Source: Klebsiella spallanzanii (GTDB lineage: Bacteria; Pseudomonadota; Gammaproteobacteria; Enterobacterales; Enterobacteriaceae). Taken from it: a stretch of 64,000 nucleotides of DNA. Under the pieces are notes generated by a model. The model worked only from the letters and a program-made list of their open reading frames with translations, was not told the origin of the DNA and searched no databases. Both the position numbers and the translations under genes were made by a program. The stretch is taken from contig NZ_CABGGS010000005.1 in the NCBI RefSeq assembly GCF_902158555.1, forward strand, positions 62,001 through 126,000, given 5' to 3'. Positions 29,208-40,809 of the stretch are shown here, in pieces; within the stretch, counting starts at the first letter, position 1; each line of letters opens with the position of its first letter.

Positions 29208-30254
29208 ATGACTGCACAATCCTGGCGATCCCATTACGAACAAAAATATCAGTATTCCTTACGACTTTTTTTACTGCTTAATTTTGTTTCAGCCTCCTTA
29301 TCTCTGGTCAGTCCGCTCTTTACCGTCATTACTTTTACCCTACCCTGCTTTCTGATTGTGGCCTGCAGCATGGTTCTGTTGTTATGGCACTGGAAATTCT
29401 CACAGCATAAAATAAATATTTCAGTTATTTCTCTGATATTTGGCTTGCTTTGGGCGTGGCACGTTACGGTAAAAGCAATGGTGATGGGGCCACCGCATTT
29501 TAACTACCTGGTGATCGCTTTATTAAGCGTGTTATTTATTGGCACCATTGCTTTTTCCAGCAATATCATCGCATTCACCCTACACTCGCTGCCGACATTT
29601 ATTGCTTGCCTGATTCTTGGCGGGGGAGAGCAATGGCTGCGTATGTCCTGGTGTTTTGTACTACCTATTGCGGGTATCACTCTGCAAAGCTTAATTCAGA
29701 AACGTAGCGATCTTTTCACTCAGGGGCTTATGGATAAGCTGCTGAAAGAGCGTAATACCCTCAACGATCTCAGTATGTTGGACCCGCTTACTGGTTTGTA
29801 TAACCGCCGAGGTTTACAAAACCGACTGGATACCATTCTTTCATTAGACAATGCCGAGCATTACGTCCTGTTGCTGGATATTGACCATTTCAAAGCTTAC
29901 AACGACCACTACGGTCATATGATGGGCGATCAGGCTCTGATCCAAGTTTCGGCAGCCATTCGCAATGCCGTACGTTCACGCGATATCGTAGCCCGCTTTG
30001 GCGGCGAAGAGTTTATGGTGCTATTGACCAGCAGTACATCGGATAATGCCCTTCAGGCCGCGGAGCGGATCCGGCAGCGAGTCTATGATTTGAAAATTCC
30101 GCATATGTTTAATGAAAGCGTCGCAACAAATGTCACCATCAGCATTGGCATGACACCGTTGGTGGAGGCCGATATTGATAGCGCCCTGAAACGGGCGGAT
30201 AACGCGCTTTATGAAGCCAAAAATATGGGGCGTAATATTATCCTCACGAGTTAG
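29208..30254 (+). CDS. Membrane diguanylate cyclase (GGDEF; STM4551-like)
   Basis: 348 residues. The first about 160 residues hold roughly six hydrophobic segments, forming a membrane sensor of the MASE type. The C-terminal GGDEF domain starts near residue 185 (DPLTGLYNRRGL) with active-site GGEEF at 265-269 and the allosteric I-site RSRD at 256-259, so it should make c-di-GMP and be product-inhibited. It is equivalent in place to Salmonella STM4551. The coding sequence is more A/T-rich than its neighbours. It is co-directional with fhuF, 110 bases upstream. Confidence 0.92.
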   Translation: MTAQSWRSHYEQKYQYSLRLFLLLNFVSASLSLVSPLFTVITFTLPCFLIVACSMVLLLWHWKFSQHKINISVISLIFGLLWAWHVTVKAMVMGPPHFNYLVIALLSVLFIGTIAFSSNIIAFTLHSLPTFIACLILGGGEQWLRMSWCFVLPIAGITLQSLIQKRSDLFTQGLMDKLLKERNTLNDLSMLDPLTGLYNRRGLQNRLDTILSLDNAEHYVLLLDIDHFKAYNDHYGHMMGDQALIQVSAAIRNAVRSRDIVARFGGEEFMVLLTSSTSDNALQAAERIRQRVYDLKIPHMFNESVATNVTISIGMTPLVEADIDSALKRADNALYEAKNMGRNIILTS

Positions 30255-30327
30255 TGATTCATTCGCGCAGCTGCTTCCTGCTGCGCGGATAAATCACTTG
30301 CCAACCCCGCATTGAGCCACTAGTATC

Positions 30328-30346
30328 AGAAATCATTATCATTTAG
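30328..30346. promoter_or_regulatory. Fur box of fhuF
   Basis: AATCATTATCATTTA (minus strand TAAATGATAATGATT) consists of overlapping Fur hexamers of the GATAAT type, 19 bases before the fhuF start. This agrees with known Fur control of fhuF in enterics. Confidence 0.75.
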
Positions 30347-30364
30347 ATTTGTATCTGGCGCTCG

Positions 30365-31153
30365 ATGGCTTACCGCTCACTCTCATTCAACAACGATATC
30401 ATCTGGCGGGCTCCGCTCCCTTCGGCTGAGCGTGAGCTAGCCAATTCGATACGGGAAAAAATCTCTGCGCTACGGCCTCACCTGTTGGATTTTCTTCGTC
30501 TGAATGAAGAAGCTCCTCATCATGCGTTAACCCTGGCGGAATGGTCACAGCCCGTAGCGCTAAGCTCCCTGATGGCGACCTGGTCCGATCATATTTATCG
30601 TAATCAACCAACTCAGTTGCGTGAGCAAAAGCCGCTGCTTTCCCTCTGGGCCCAGTGGTACATCGGTTTACTGGTACCACCGCTCATGCTGGCCTTATTG
30701 AGCGAAGAACAGACGATTAGCCTGGCCCCGGAGCATTTTCAGGTCGAGTTTCATGAAACCGGCCGCGCCGCCTGTTTCTGGATTGATGTTCATTCAGAGA
30801 ACTCATCATCAAAGCAATCGGCACAATTGCGGATAGAAAAGCTGGTCACATGTGCCTTACAGCCCGTCGTACAGGCGCTTGAAGCGACTGGCGATATCAA
30901 TGGCAAGCTTATCTGGAGCAATACCGGTTATCTGATCAACTGGTATCTGGGGGAGATGAAAGCGCTGCTGGGAGATGAGCAGGTTGCCGATTTACGTCAG
31001 CATTGCTTCTTCGACAAACAGTTATCGGATGGCCAGGATAACCCACTCTGGCGTACTGTCGTTTTACGTGAAGGACAGCTCGTGCGCCGTACCTGCTGCC
31101 AGCGCTATCGCCTGCCGGATGTACAACAGTGCGGCGATTGCACGCTGAAATAA
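30365..31153 (+). CDS. fhuF: Ferric iron (siderophore) reductase FhuF
   Basis: 262 residues. Cytoplasmic/membrane-associated [2Fe-2S] protein that reduces ferric hydroxamate siderophores such as ferrioxamine to release iron. The unusual C-terminal cluster motif C-C-x10-C-x2-C is intact (TCCQRYRLPDVQQCGDC). Start: ATG at 30365 agrees with the Escherichia protein (MAYRS). A terminator follows directly. Confidence 0.96.
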   Translation: MAYRSLSFNNDIIWRAPLPSAERELANSIREKISALRPHLLDFLRLNEEAPHHALTLAEWSQPVALSSLMATWSDHIYRNQPTQLREQKPLLSLWAQWYIGLLVPPLMLALLSEEQTISLAPEHFQVEFHETGRAACFWIDVHSENSSSKQSAQLRIEKLVTCALQPVVQALEATGDINGKLIWSNTGYLINWYLGEMKALLGDEQVADLRQHCFFDKQLSDGQDNPLWRTVVLREGQLVRRTCCQRYRLPDVQQCGDCTLK

Positions 31154-31169
31154 TCTACTGATAAACAAC

Positions 31170-31194
31170 GGGCGGCTTATTCAGCCGCCCTTTT
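31170..31194 (+). terminator. Terminator of fhuF
   Basis: An 8-bp stem GGGCGGCT / AGCCGCCC with a 5-base loop is followed by TTTT, 16 bases after the fhuF stop and ahead of the convergent PTS gene. Confidence 0.85.
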
Positions 31195-31198
31195 GCTT

Positions 31199-32542
31199 TT
31201 ATGCTGTCTGTTCACTCTCTTCCGCTATGCGCTGTGCCTCTTCGGCTTCCTGCGCAAGTAGCTGTTTTTCGTAAACTTTAAAGAATGGGAAATAGATAAC
31301 CGCCGAAACACACGCCAGGATAACCACCAGAATCGCCGCCCGGAAATCCCAGCCTAACGCCCATGCGCCGCCAATTGGCGCAGGAGCCGTCCATGGAACA
31401 ACCGAAATCACCCGCCCAATCAAATCCAGCTTCATAGCCGCCCAGGCCAGTACGGCGTTGACCATTGGCGCCAGCAGGAAAGGAATAAAGAACACCGGAT
31501 TCATAACGATAGGTGTACCGAAAATAACCGGTTCGTTGATGTTAAACAGACTGGGGACCACGCTCAGGCGACCAATCGAACGCAGGTGCGCGGAGCGGCT
31601 GCGCAGATAGCAAAATACCAGCCCCATCGTCGCTCCTGAGCCACCAATGACGATAAAGAATGTCCAGAACGCCTCCATAAAAATATGCGGCAACGGCGCG
31701 CCCTGGGCCAGAGCCTGCTGGTTCATCCCAAGGTTAGTCAGCCAGAACATCTGCAGCATACCGGATACAATTGCCGCGCCGTGAATACCGGCAAACCACA
31801 ACAGATGGCCAATCAGTACCGCCAGTAAAATAGCCGGCAATGAATCCGCGGCGGAAACCAACGGTTTAAAGATTGCCATGATCGCCTGAGGGATCAGCAT
31901 ATCGAAGTGATGTTGAATAAACAGGCTCAGAGGGTAGAGCGTCAGAACAACGACCAGTACCGGGATCAGGAGATCGAAGGAGTTTTTAATCATCGGCGGC
32001 ACCTGATCCGGCAGGCGAATACCGATGTTATGCGCTTTAAGGAAACGCATCATTTCTACACAGTAGACGGCAACAAGAATGGCGGTAAATATCCCCGTCC
32101 CTCCCAGGCTATCCACCGGCAAATTGCCGTTCGTCTTTGGCGCAGCCACGAGCAGAAAAGCCATAATCGACAGCATGGCGCACATGAAAGGATCGAGCTG
32201 ATTGGTTTTTTCGTAATGCTTACCGAGGTTATAGGCAATCGCGGCACAGATATAGATAGACATAATGCCCATCGTCATATCGAACGGCGTCAGAATTCGC
32301 CCTTCAAACTCTTTTGCCAGATCCAGCCAGGCACGGGCAAATCCCCATGTGGTATCCGGTGAAAACGGCGGGTAAGCAAATACCAGCAGAAAAGAGCCGA
32401 CAATCATAAACGGCATAGCAGAGATGAAACCGTCGCGAATAGCCATAACATGACGCTGAGACGAAATGCGTCCGGCGACAGGGCTGATGTAGTTTTCTAC
32501 AAAGCGAAATATCAGATTAAATGCAGCATGGTTAGCAGACAT
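31199..32542 (-). CDS. Orphan PTS EIIC of the lactose/cellobiose family
   Basis: 447 residues with about ten hydrophobic segments. It contains the family motifs FNINEPVIFGTPIVMNP (substrate/phosphate region), HLLWFAGIHG and VVPWTAPAPIGG. It resembles CelB/ChbC permeases for beta-linked disaccharides. No EIIA, EIIB, phospho-glycosidase or regulator is next to it, so it would need partner proteins from another locus. The start is preceded by AGGAGGG. Upstream is a 341-base intergenic stretch with a 31-bp palindrome that may be its operator. Confidence 0.87.
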   Translation of the reverse strand: MSANHAAFNLIFRFVENYISPVAGRISSQRHVMAIRDGFISAMPFMIVGSFLLVFAYPPFSPDTTWGFARAWLDLAKEFEGRILTPFDMTMGIMSIYICAAIAYNLGKHYEKTNQLDPFMCAMLSIMAFLLVAAPKTNGNLPVDSLGGTGIFTAILVAVYCVEMMRFLKAHNIGIRLPDQVPPMIKNSFDLLIPVLVVVLTLYPLSLFIQHHFDMLIPQAIMAIFKPLVSAADSLPAILLAVLIGHLLWFAGIHGAAIVSGMLQMFWLTNLGMNQQALAQGAPLPHIFMEAFWTFFIVIGGSGATMGLVFCYLRSRSAHLRSIGRLSVVPSLFNINEPVIFGTPIVMNPVFFIPFLLAPMVNAVLAWAAMKLDLIGRVISVVPWTAPAPIGGAWALGWDFRAAILVVILACVSAVIYFPFFKVYEKQLLAQEAEEAQRIAEESEQTA

Positions 32543-32883
32543 AGCAGCCCTCCTGACAGGCTAGATAAACAGGCCCAACAACGATTATCTTGCAGCTGTG
32601 ATAAACCCGATTCTGTGAGTGGATTAGCACGTCGGATAACCCACTGGCTTTACAGCTCGAATAAGTTCGATTCATACACGGCTCTTTTGTTATAGGTGAC
32701 GCAGGGAAGTTACCTTGTCAGTATTCATACAGATACGAACAACCGCAACCGGTTACAGTAACCGGTTGCGGTGAATGTGAAGGAGATCCAGAAATTGGAA
32801 AGATTCTTGATTATCTACCAATGATATTTACACTTTGCGAAGCTTGTGACAGATTTTTAACAAGCCTTAATCAGGAGATTCCA
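32543..32883. other. Divergent control region between orphan EIIC and the YbaK-like gene
   Basis: No gene is seen in these 341 bases. The main structure is the perfect palindrome at 32742-32772 with 14-bp arms and a CAG loop. Each arm contains AACCGGTT, a core shared by several LacI/GalR-family operators. The rest is moderately A/T-rich with no recognised tRNA or sRNA. Confidence 0.55.
32742..32772. promoter_or_regulatory. 31-bp palindrome with two AACCGGTT cores (candidate operator)
   Basis: ACCGCAACCGGTTA, loop CAG, then the exact complement. The AACCGGTT cores lie at 32747-32754 and 32760-32767, 13 bases apart. Lack of a T tract argues against a simple terminator. A double LacI-type operator is an inference. 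Confidence 0.45.
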
Positions 32884-33342
32884 ATGAGTCTGCAGTCCGT
32901 GCGGCAGTTTTTCGCTGACCACGCCCCCGATATCGAAATCATCGAACTTAATCAGAGTACGGCAACCGTAGCGCTTGCAGCAGCCGCACACAATGTTGAA
33001 CCCGGACAAATAGCAAAAACGTTATCGTTAAAAGTAAAAGAGCGGGTAGTACTGGTTGTCGCAAAAGGCGATGCACGCCTGGACAACAAAAAGCTAAAAG
33101 AAGCGTTCGGCGCTAAAGCGCGTATGCTGAGCAGTGATGAAGTGGTTACGCTAACCGGGCATCCCGTTGGTGGCGTTTGCCCCTTTGGCCTGGAAATACC
33201 GCTGGATGTGTATTGCGATATCTCTCTTAAACAGTATCCGGAAGTCCTGCCTGCTGCCGGATCGATTCATAGCGCCGTCCGCATTTCACCTGAACGAATG
33301 GCGCAACTAACTGATGCAACCTGGGTTGATGTCTGCCTTTAA
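32884..33342 (+). CDS. YbaK/EbsC-family aminoacyl-tRNA editing domain protein
   Basis: 152 residues. Stand-alone editing domain of the YbaK/ProX/YeaK type, which hydrolyses mischarged aminoacyl-tRNA. Seen: the conserved GQIAKTLSLKV lysine region, VVAKGDARLDNKKLKEAFG, and the GGVCPFGLEIPLDVYCD segment that closes the pocket. Which amino acid it clears cannot be read from sequence. The ATG at 32884 has CAGGAG ahead of it; in-frame upstream codons are rejected. Convergent with bglJ. Confidence 0.85.
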   Translation: MSLQSVRQFFADHAPDIEIIELNQSTATVALAAAAHNVEPGQIAKTLSLKVKERVVLVVAKGDARLDNKKLKEAFGAKARMLSSDEVVTLTGHPVGGVCPFGLEIPLDVYCDISLKQYPEVLPAAGSIHSAVRISPERMAQLTDATWVDVCL

Positions 33343-33356
33343 TAAAAAGATTCACA

Positions 33357-34037
33357 CTACTGGGCAAGGCGCATGCCTCTGGTATCATCATTATTCGCCG
33401 ACAGGCGAATCAAAATATCTGCCGCGCTCAGTAGCCCCATATCAGAGCTGACACCAAGCTTCGTCATTGCGTTGAATTTATGCGCCCGGATAGTTTTGAT
33501 GTTTCTTTCCAGCTGTGTCGCTATTTCAGGCAACGAGTAGCCATAAGACATATATCGTAAAATAGTATGTTCCGTCGGGCTCAGTATTTGATTACATATG
33601 CCCTGTTTTTGACTTGTTGAGCTTTCATTAGCTTGATAGCTATGATCAAGAAGCTGGAGCAAGCGCTCCTGCAGCTGTATCCGACAAGCTGATTTATTCA
33701 GAATACCATGTAAGCGAGAAGGCGTTAGATGGCTAATCAAACGCATTTCAGCTTCATCGTTAGCCAGGACAATTCTCTGCATCTCAGGGCAATAGCGCGC
33801 TATCTCATGAAGAAAAAGCAAACTTTCCAGGCGAGATCTGCGATTACCTGAAAGTGAAAAAATAATCGCAGAAAAATCTTTAGACTTAAACTCTTGCTTC
33901 AGTTCCTGCGTATCTTTAAAGAACTGAATATTGTAATTTTTACCGCTTTCACGAGTAAGAATGTAGCGAAGCGCCACTTCCGTCATCGCACATTTCTCTA
34001 CGATAGCGACATATCGTGTTGTGAGATTTTTTTCCAT
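33357..34037 (-). CDS. bglJ: LuxR-type regulator BglJ
   Basis: 226 residues. A degenerate receiver-like N-terminus lacks the usual phospho-acceptor arrangement, and a C-terminal LuxR/NarL helix-turn-helix follows ([35 protein letters not shown]). In Escherichia, BglJ pairs with RcsB to relieve H-NS silencing, for example at bgl and leuO. Its first 40 bases overlap the end of yjjQ in another frame, so the two are coupled, as in Escherichia. The gene is A/T-rich relative to flanking core genes. Confidence 0.9.
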   Translation of the reverse strand: MEKNLTTRYVAIVEKCAMTEVALRYILTRESGKNYNIQFFKDTQELKQEFKSKDFSAIIFSLSGNRRSRLESLLFLHEIARYCPEMQRIVLANDEAEMRLISHLTPSRLHGILNKSACRIQLQERLLQLLDHSYQANESSTSQKQGICNQILSPTEHTILRYMSYGYSLPEIATQLERNIKTIRAHKFNAMTKLGVSSDMGLLSAADILIRLSANNDDTRGMRLAQ

Positions 34038-34720
34038 TCCGCTTGGTCTCCATAGGCCGAATAAATATTCAGCTCCTTCATTCCCTGTGCACTATTAATC
34101 CAGGCATACATCTCTGCATTGCTACGCAGAGACAAGCGGCGCATCGCACTATTTTTCTGCGCACTTATCGTTTTATTGCTCTTTTTCAAAAGAGCAGCAA
34201 TTTGGTTAATTCCCCAACCTTTTGCAAGAAGTCTCAAAACCTTACGTTCAGAAAGAGTCAGAATAACCAACTTATGCTGTTCTTCGCCAATATTTCCCAT
34301 TTCGGGGGAGAATAATGTCTGGCTAATTCTCTCAGCGGCAAGACCACCAGCACGAACGACTTCAATCAGGCGTTTTACTGGCTCGCTATCCGATATCAAT
34401 GTGCTTTCCGGCCGCATTAATAGCTCAACCGCTAATGGAAAACAGGTACTTCCAACCATAAAGACCCAGTGAATATCCCTGTACTGAGTCATTAAAGAAT
34501 AATAATGTTCGCAAATACTCCGCGGCTGCTCAATTTCACCAGATAAATCTGCGATGACCAGTACAGCACGACGTAATTGAAGTAGCGTTAACTCATCCTG
34601 GGAACGGCAAAAGCTCAGTTCATAATCGGGGAGATGCTCCCCAACAATTGCCTTTAACCCGGATTGCATAACCGGTATCCTGCTGATAATAATGCCGAAC
34701 TTACCCTGTCCTGGTAACAT
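33998..34720 (-). CDS. yjjQ: LuxR-type regulator YjjQ
   Basis: 240 residues. An N-terminal atypical receiver is followed by a C-terminal LuxR-type DNA-binding domain ([36 protein letters not shown]). YjjQ represses flagellar and other genes in Escherichia and is itself kept silent by H-NS. It is first of the yjjQ-bglJ pair; the 281-base region upstream is strongly A/T-rich. Confidence 0.9.
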   Translation of the reverse strand: MLPGQGKFGIIISRIPVMQSGLKAIVGEHLPDYELSFCRSQDELTLLQLRRAVLVIADLSGEIEQPRSICEHYYSLMTQYRDIHWVFMVGSTCFPLAVELLMRPESTLISDSEPVKRLIEVVRAGGLAAERISQTLFSPEMGNIGEEQHKLVILTLSERKVLRLLAKGWGINQIAALLKKSNKTISAQKNSAMRRLSLRSNAEMYAWINSAQGMKELNIYSAYGDQAEWKKISQHDMSLS

Positions 34721-35001
34721 AAACCCTCCGCATCCTGTCGAAGATTCACGCCCGGCAGAAAAACAATCGGATAGATAATTGAATAGCCACCCATATTATT
34801 TTGCCAAAATGAATCTTTATCATCCCTGGCGAGCGCCCTATACCACGCTCTGAAACCAATTCGTATTATATAGTGCACAACATGTTGCTGTTATACACGC
34901 CAATGATTAACTTTAACATAGATAATTTCCAGCAATAAATTAGAAAAGGTTAAAACCTTCGTTAGAAGCGCTAACTTAAGATAAATTAAATAAAGAAATA
35001 T
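34721..35001. other. A/T-rich region upstream of yjjQ
   Basis: No gene is seen in these 281 bases. Runs such as TATTATATAG, AATAAATTAG and the long A/T stretch at 34975-35020 fit an H-NS-silenced promoter region. A 10-bp palindrome CAACATGTTG lies at 34878-34887. The left part also holds the 3' flank of the pobR-like gene. Confidence 0.5.
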
Positions 35002-35871
35002 TTATTTTATTTTTTTTCTAAATACTTTAGGCGATTCACCACTATAGCGCCGAAAAAAACGGGAGAAATAGGCTGCATCAGTAAATCCTAAGTAATCAGA
35101 AAGTTGAGCGATAGTCATGCTGGTGTATTGCAGATTGCGACGAGCCTCAAGCATCAATCTTTGGTGTAAAACACCAAGGGCGCTGCAGCCATAAAATTCA
35201 CGGCACAAATAATTCAAGTGTGTCACAGATAGCCCCACTAGCCTGGCGTACTCCGCTAAAGGCATATGCTCACGATAGTGGCTTTCAATAAGACGAGAAA
35301 AATGACGCATGACGCTACGTTTGCGTTCCGCTTTGTCCTCCGTAACCGGCGTCGGGAGATACTGCCGATTTAACCACACCAGCAGCGCCCCCAATAGAGA
35401 ATGCAGCATCATCTCGCGCGCATCGTGATCCTCGCAATACTCTTCTCGCAAGGCGGTAAAAAGCGCCCGGATATGGCCCCGGGACGCTTTCACGGGTACG
35501 CACTGCGGCTGGCTCAGCACATCCAACTGGCGGTCAAACTGATTTTCGAAACGCCTTAGCAACGGTAATGCCAGCGATAAAACGTATCCTTCCGTACCGG
35601 GAGAAAAGCGAAACCCATGAATACACAGCGCCGGAACAACCTGAATACAGGATTCCATCACCACAGTCGTTGTCCCTTCGATTTCGATTTCTGCTCGCCC
35701 TTTATGCAGGTAAAGCAGTTGAACCAACTCAGCGTGCTGATGAACACGGATATGCCATTCATACAGACGGCTACGTTGGAGTATCGACTCGCAGTGCAGA
35801 AGATCAGGCGTTGGCCAGCCATGTAATTCACCGTACAGTTTAAAAACGGGAACGGTATTCGTTGCCTGCAT
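35002..35871 (-). CDS. AraC-family regulator, PobR-like
   Basis: 289 residues. An N-terminal cupin-like effector domain (about residues 20-110, HQHAELVQLLYLHKGRAEIEI) is followed by a C-terminal AraC/XylS domain (TIAQLSDYLGFTDAAYFSRFFRRYSGESP). The adjacent pobA makes a p-hydroxybenzoate-responsive activator likely. It is transcribed in the same direction as pobA, 23 bases after it. The ATG at 35871 has AGGAG five bases ahead; an in-frame GTG one codon upstream is less likely. Confidence 0.85.
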   Translation of the reverse strand: MQATNTVPVFKLYGELHGWPTPDLLHCESILQRSRLYEWHIRVHQHAELVQLLYLHKGRAEIEIEGTTTVVMESCIQVVPALCIHGFRFSPGTEGYVLSLALPLLRRFENQFDRQLDVLSQPQCVPVKASRGHIRALFTALREEYCEDHDAREMMLHSLLGALLVWLNRQYLPTPVTEDKAERKRSVMRHFSRLIESHYREHMPLAEYARLVGLSVTHLNYLCREFYGCSALGVLHQRLMLEARRNLQYTSMTIAQLSDYLGFTDAAYFSRFFRRYSGESPKVFRKKIK

Positions 35872-35894
35872 CACGACTCCTGCGTTTTTCAGTT

Positions 35895-37088
<1,194 letters not shown>

Positions 37089-37362
37089 TCAGCATGGTTA
37101 ATTATTTGTTGTTTTTTTGTGTATTAAAAGTTCTGTTTTGCATTTTTGATAAGTCTGATGGGAAAAAGAAGGGAGAATCTGGCGCAAAAATTGTACTTTT
37201 CACCAATCTTGCGAAAGTGTGGCAGAGTTCAAATTATCAGCAGCCAACGAAGCGGGTGATTTTTTACACATTGTTTGATCCTGACCGCTCAGATAAAACA
37301 AGACTTCAGGTAAAAGTATCGCCAGACACTCTGGTATTGGGCATTACGGACAGTAGGTATTT

Positions 37363-38603
<1,241 letters not shown>

Positions 38604-38712
38604 ATGACCGCGCCGCGGGTCACCTGCGGCGCTCCTTCCAGAGCGACCTCTGTGCTACTATGTGTGCAGTTACCCCCTTTCTATATTAGTTGTTCAGAGT
38701 TGAGATAGATTT

Positions 38713-39252
38713 ATGTCTTCACGAATATTAACTACCGATTTTAGCGGTCTGGATGACTTCATGCAGGATCACGCAGCGGTACTGGCAAAATCGACCAGCG
38801 GCGCCGTCGCTGTATTTGCCAACAACGCCCCCGCATTCTATGCGCTGACGCCGGAGCGTCTGGCGCAATTGCTGGAGCTGGAAACTAAACTCTCGCGCCC
38901 CAATAGCGACATTGCCCTGGACGCACAGTTTTTTGACGAGCCGACGGCGGTCCCTGTTCCGGTACCGATGGGAAAATTCCCGATGTACGCCGACTGGCAG
39001 CCGGATGCAGACTTTCAGCGCCTGGCCGCGCTCTGGGGTATCGCCCTGAGCCAGCCGGTCACGCCGGAAGAACTCGCCGCGTTTGTCGCTTACTGGCAGG
39101 CGGAAGGTAAAGTCTTTCATCATGTTCAGTGGCAGCAGAAGCTGGCGCGCAGCGTGCAGATTGGCCGGGCCAGCAACGGCGGTCAGCCGCGTCGCGACGT
39201 CAACGCAATCAGCGAACCTGATAACCATATTCCACGAGGATTCCGAGGATGA
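38713..39252 (+). CDS. dnaT: Primosomal protein DnaT
   Basis: 179 residues. Primosomal protein i, which bridges PriA/PriB on ssDNA and loading of DnaB-DnaC at restarted forks. The N-terminal self-association domain and the C-terminal ssDNA-binding domain ([37 protein letters not shown]) match the enteric protein. It is immediately followed by dnaC. Confidence 0.96.
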   Translation: MSSRILTTDFSGLDDFMQDHAAVLAKSTSGAVAVFANNAPAFYALTPERLAQLLELETKLSRPNSDIALDAQFFDEPTAVPVPVPMGKFPMYADWQPDADFQRLAALWGIALSQPVTPEELAAFVAYWQAEGKVFHHVQWQQKLARSVQIGRASNGGQPRRDVNAISEPDNHIPRGFRG

Positions 39253-39254
39253 GC

Positions 39255-39992
39255 ATGAAAAATGTCGGCGATTTAATGAAACGCCTGCAAAAAATGATGC
39301 CAGCCCATGTCGAACCCGCGTTTAAGACAGGTGAAGAGCTACTGGCATGGCAAAAAGAACAAGGTAAGCTGCGTTCGGAAGCGCTGGAGCGTGAAAACCG
39401 CGCCATGAAAATGCAGCGAACGTTTAACCGCTCCGGTATCCGCCCACTGCACCAGAACTGCTCTCTGGATAACTACCGGGTGGAATGCGAAGGCCAGATG
39501 ATCGCACTTTCCCGAGCGCGCCAGTACGTCGAAGAGTTCGACGGCAATATCGCCAGCTTTATTTTCTCAGGTAAGCCTGGCACCGGTAAAAATCACCTCG
39601 CCGCCGCCATCTGCAATGAGCTGCTGCTGCGGGGCAAGTCGGTGTTGATCATTACCGTCGCCGATATTATGTCCGCGATGAAAGATACTTTCGGCAATCG
39701 GGAAACCAGCGAAGAGCAGCTTCTCACCGACCTGAGCAAGGTCGATTTACTGGTGATAGACGAAATTGGTATGCAAACGGAGTCACGCTACGAGAAAGTC
39801 ATCATTAACCAGATTGTCGATCGCCGATCTTCGTCAAAACGTCCTACCGGCATGCTAACCAACAGCACCATGGATGAAATGAATAAACTCCTTGGCGAAC
39901 GCGTCATGGACCGTATGCGGCTGGGCAACAGTCTGTGGGTTAATTTCAACTGGGACAGCTATCGCGATCGCGTGACCGGAAAAGAGTATTAA
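39255..39992 (+). CDS. dnaC: DNA replication helicase loader DnaC
   Basis: 245 residues. Loads DnaB helicase at oriC and restart sites. The N-terminal DnaB-binding segment is followed by an AAA+ core with Walker A GKPGTGKNHLAAAI near residue 103, Walker B LLVIDEIG, and an arginine finger in the VMDRMR region. The ATG at 39255 is preferred because GAGG lies six bases ahead; the ATG at 39249 that overlaps the dnaT stop would place GAGG directly against it. Confidence 0.96.
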   Translation: MKNVGDLMKRLQKMMPAHVEPAFKTGEELLAWQKEQGKLRSEALERENRAMKMQRTFNRSGIRPLHQNCSLDNYRVECEGQMIALSRARQYVEEFDGNIASFIFSGKPGTGKNHLAAAICNELLLRGKSVLIITVADIMSAMKDTFGNRETSEEQLLTDLSKVDLLVIDEIGMQTESRYEKVIINQIVDRRSSSKRPTGMLTNSTMDEMNKLLGERVMDRMRLGNSLWVNFNWDSYRDRVTGKEY

Positions 39993-40057
39993 GATATTTC
40001 TGAACACGGCCAGCGTTATAATCATGGAATTATTCAGTCACGGCGAAGAGTACGTCT

Positions 40058-40552
40058 ATGAAATCTGCAAAAACGTTGTTCCGCACGGCGATAGCGGCCT
40101 GTGCTTTACTGGCCTTTGGCGCTCACGCCACCTCCTGGCAGGATTCTCTTTCCAGCGCCGCTAACCAGCTCAGCAGCCAGAACGGTAGTCAGCAAAGCGG
40201 CGGCATGTCGCTCTCCTCGCTCACCGGATTGCTAAACGGCGGGAGCCAATCTCTGACCTCCAGCAGCATGAACAATGCCGCCGGGATTATGTCTTATTGC
40301 GCGAAACAGAAGCTGGCTTCGGTAACAAATACCGAAAACATCAAAAATCAGGTCCTGGATAAGCTAGGCCTCAGCACGCCGGAAAAGCAAAAAGAGGACA
40401 CCAATTACCTTGATGGCCTTCAGGGGCTGTTGAGTAGTAAAGACGGCCAGCAGCTAAATTTAAATAACCTTGGCAGCAGCCCGCTGGCGGAGAAAGTGAA
40501 AACTAAAGCCTGCGATCTGGTATTAAAACAGGGCGTTAGCTTCCTCTCCTGA
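40058..40552 (+). CDS. yjjA: DUF2501 exported protein YjjA
   Basis: 164 residues. A signal peptide (MKSAKTLFRTAIAACALLAFGAHA) is followed by a Ser/Gln/Asn-rich segment and a conserved C-terminal domain with two cysteines (IMSYCAKQKL and KTKACDLVLKQG). It matches YjjA/DUF2501 downstream of dnaC in enterics. Function is unknown; the likely location is the periplasm. Confidence 0.9.
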   Translation: MKSAKTLFRTAIAACALLAFGAHATSWQDSLSSAANQLSSQNGSQQSGGMSLSSLTGLLNGGSQSLTSSSMNNAAGIMSYCAKQKLASVTNTENIKNQVLDKLGLSTPEKQKEDTNYLDGLQGLLSSKDGQQLNLNNLGSSPLAEKVKTKACDLVLKQGVSFLS

Positions 40553-40809
40553 TCCCCTCTCTAAATGCCGCGTTTGGCGCTTTAGTCCCGCCAGCGCGGT
40601 CGCAATGCTGATTTTTTAACATCTCACCCCCTTGAGCCCCTTTCATAAAGGATGTGAGGCGAGTCAAAAACGGCGATTTCTAAACCAATTCTGAACCACA
40701 GCACAAATTCATGACGATACAATTGCGGCAATATTGCGCTGCAATTACAGTGTAGCGTGGAAAAAGATCTATCTGGCCAGCCGACAACTGGCGTGAATGA
40801 GGATGAGCT

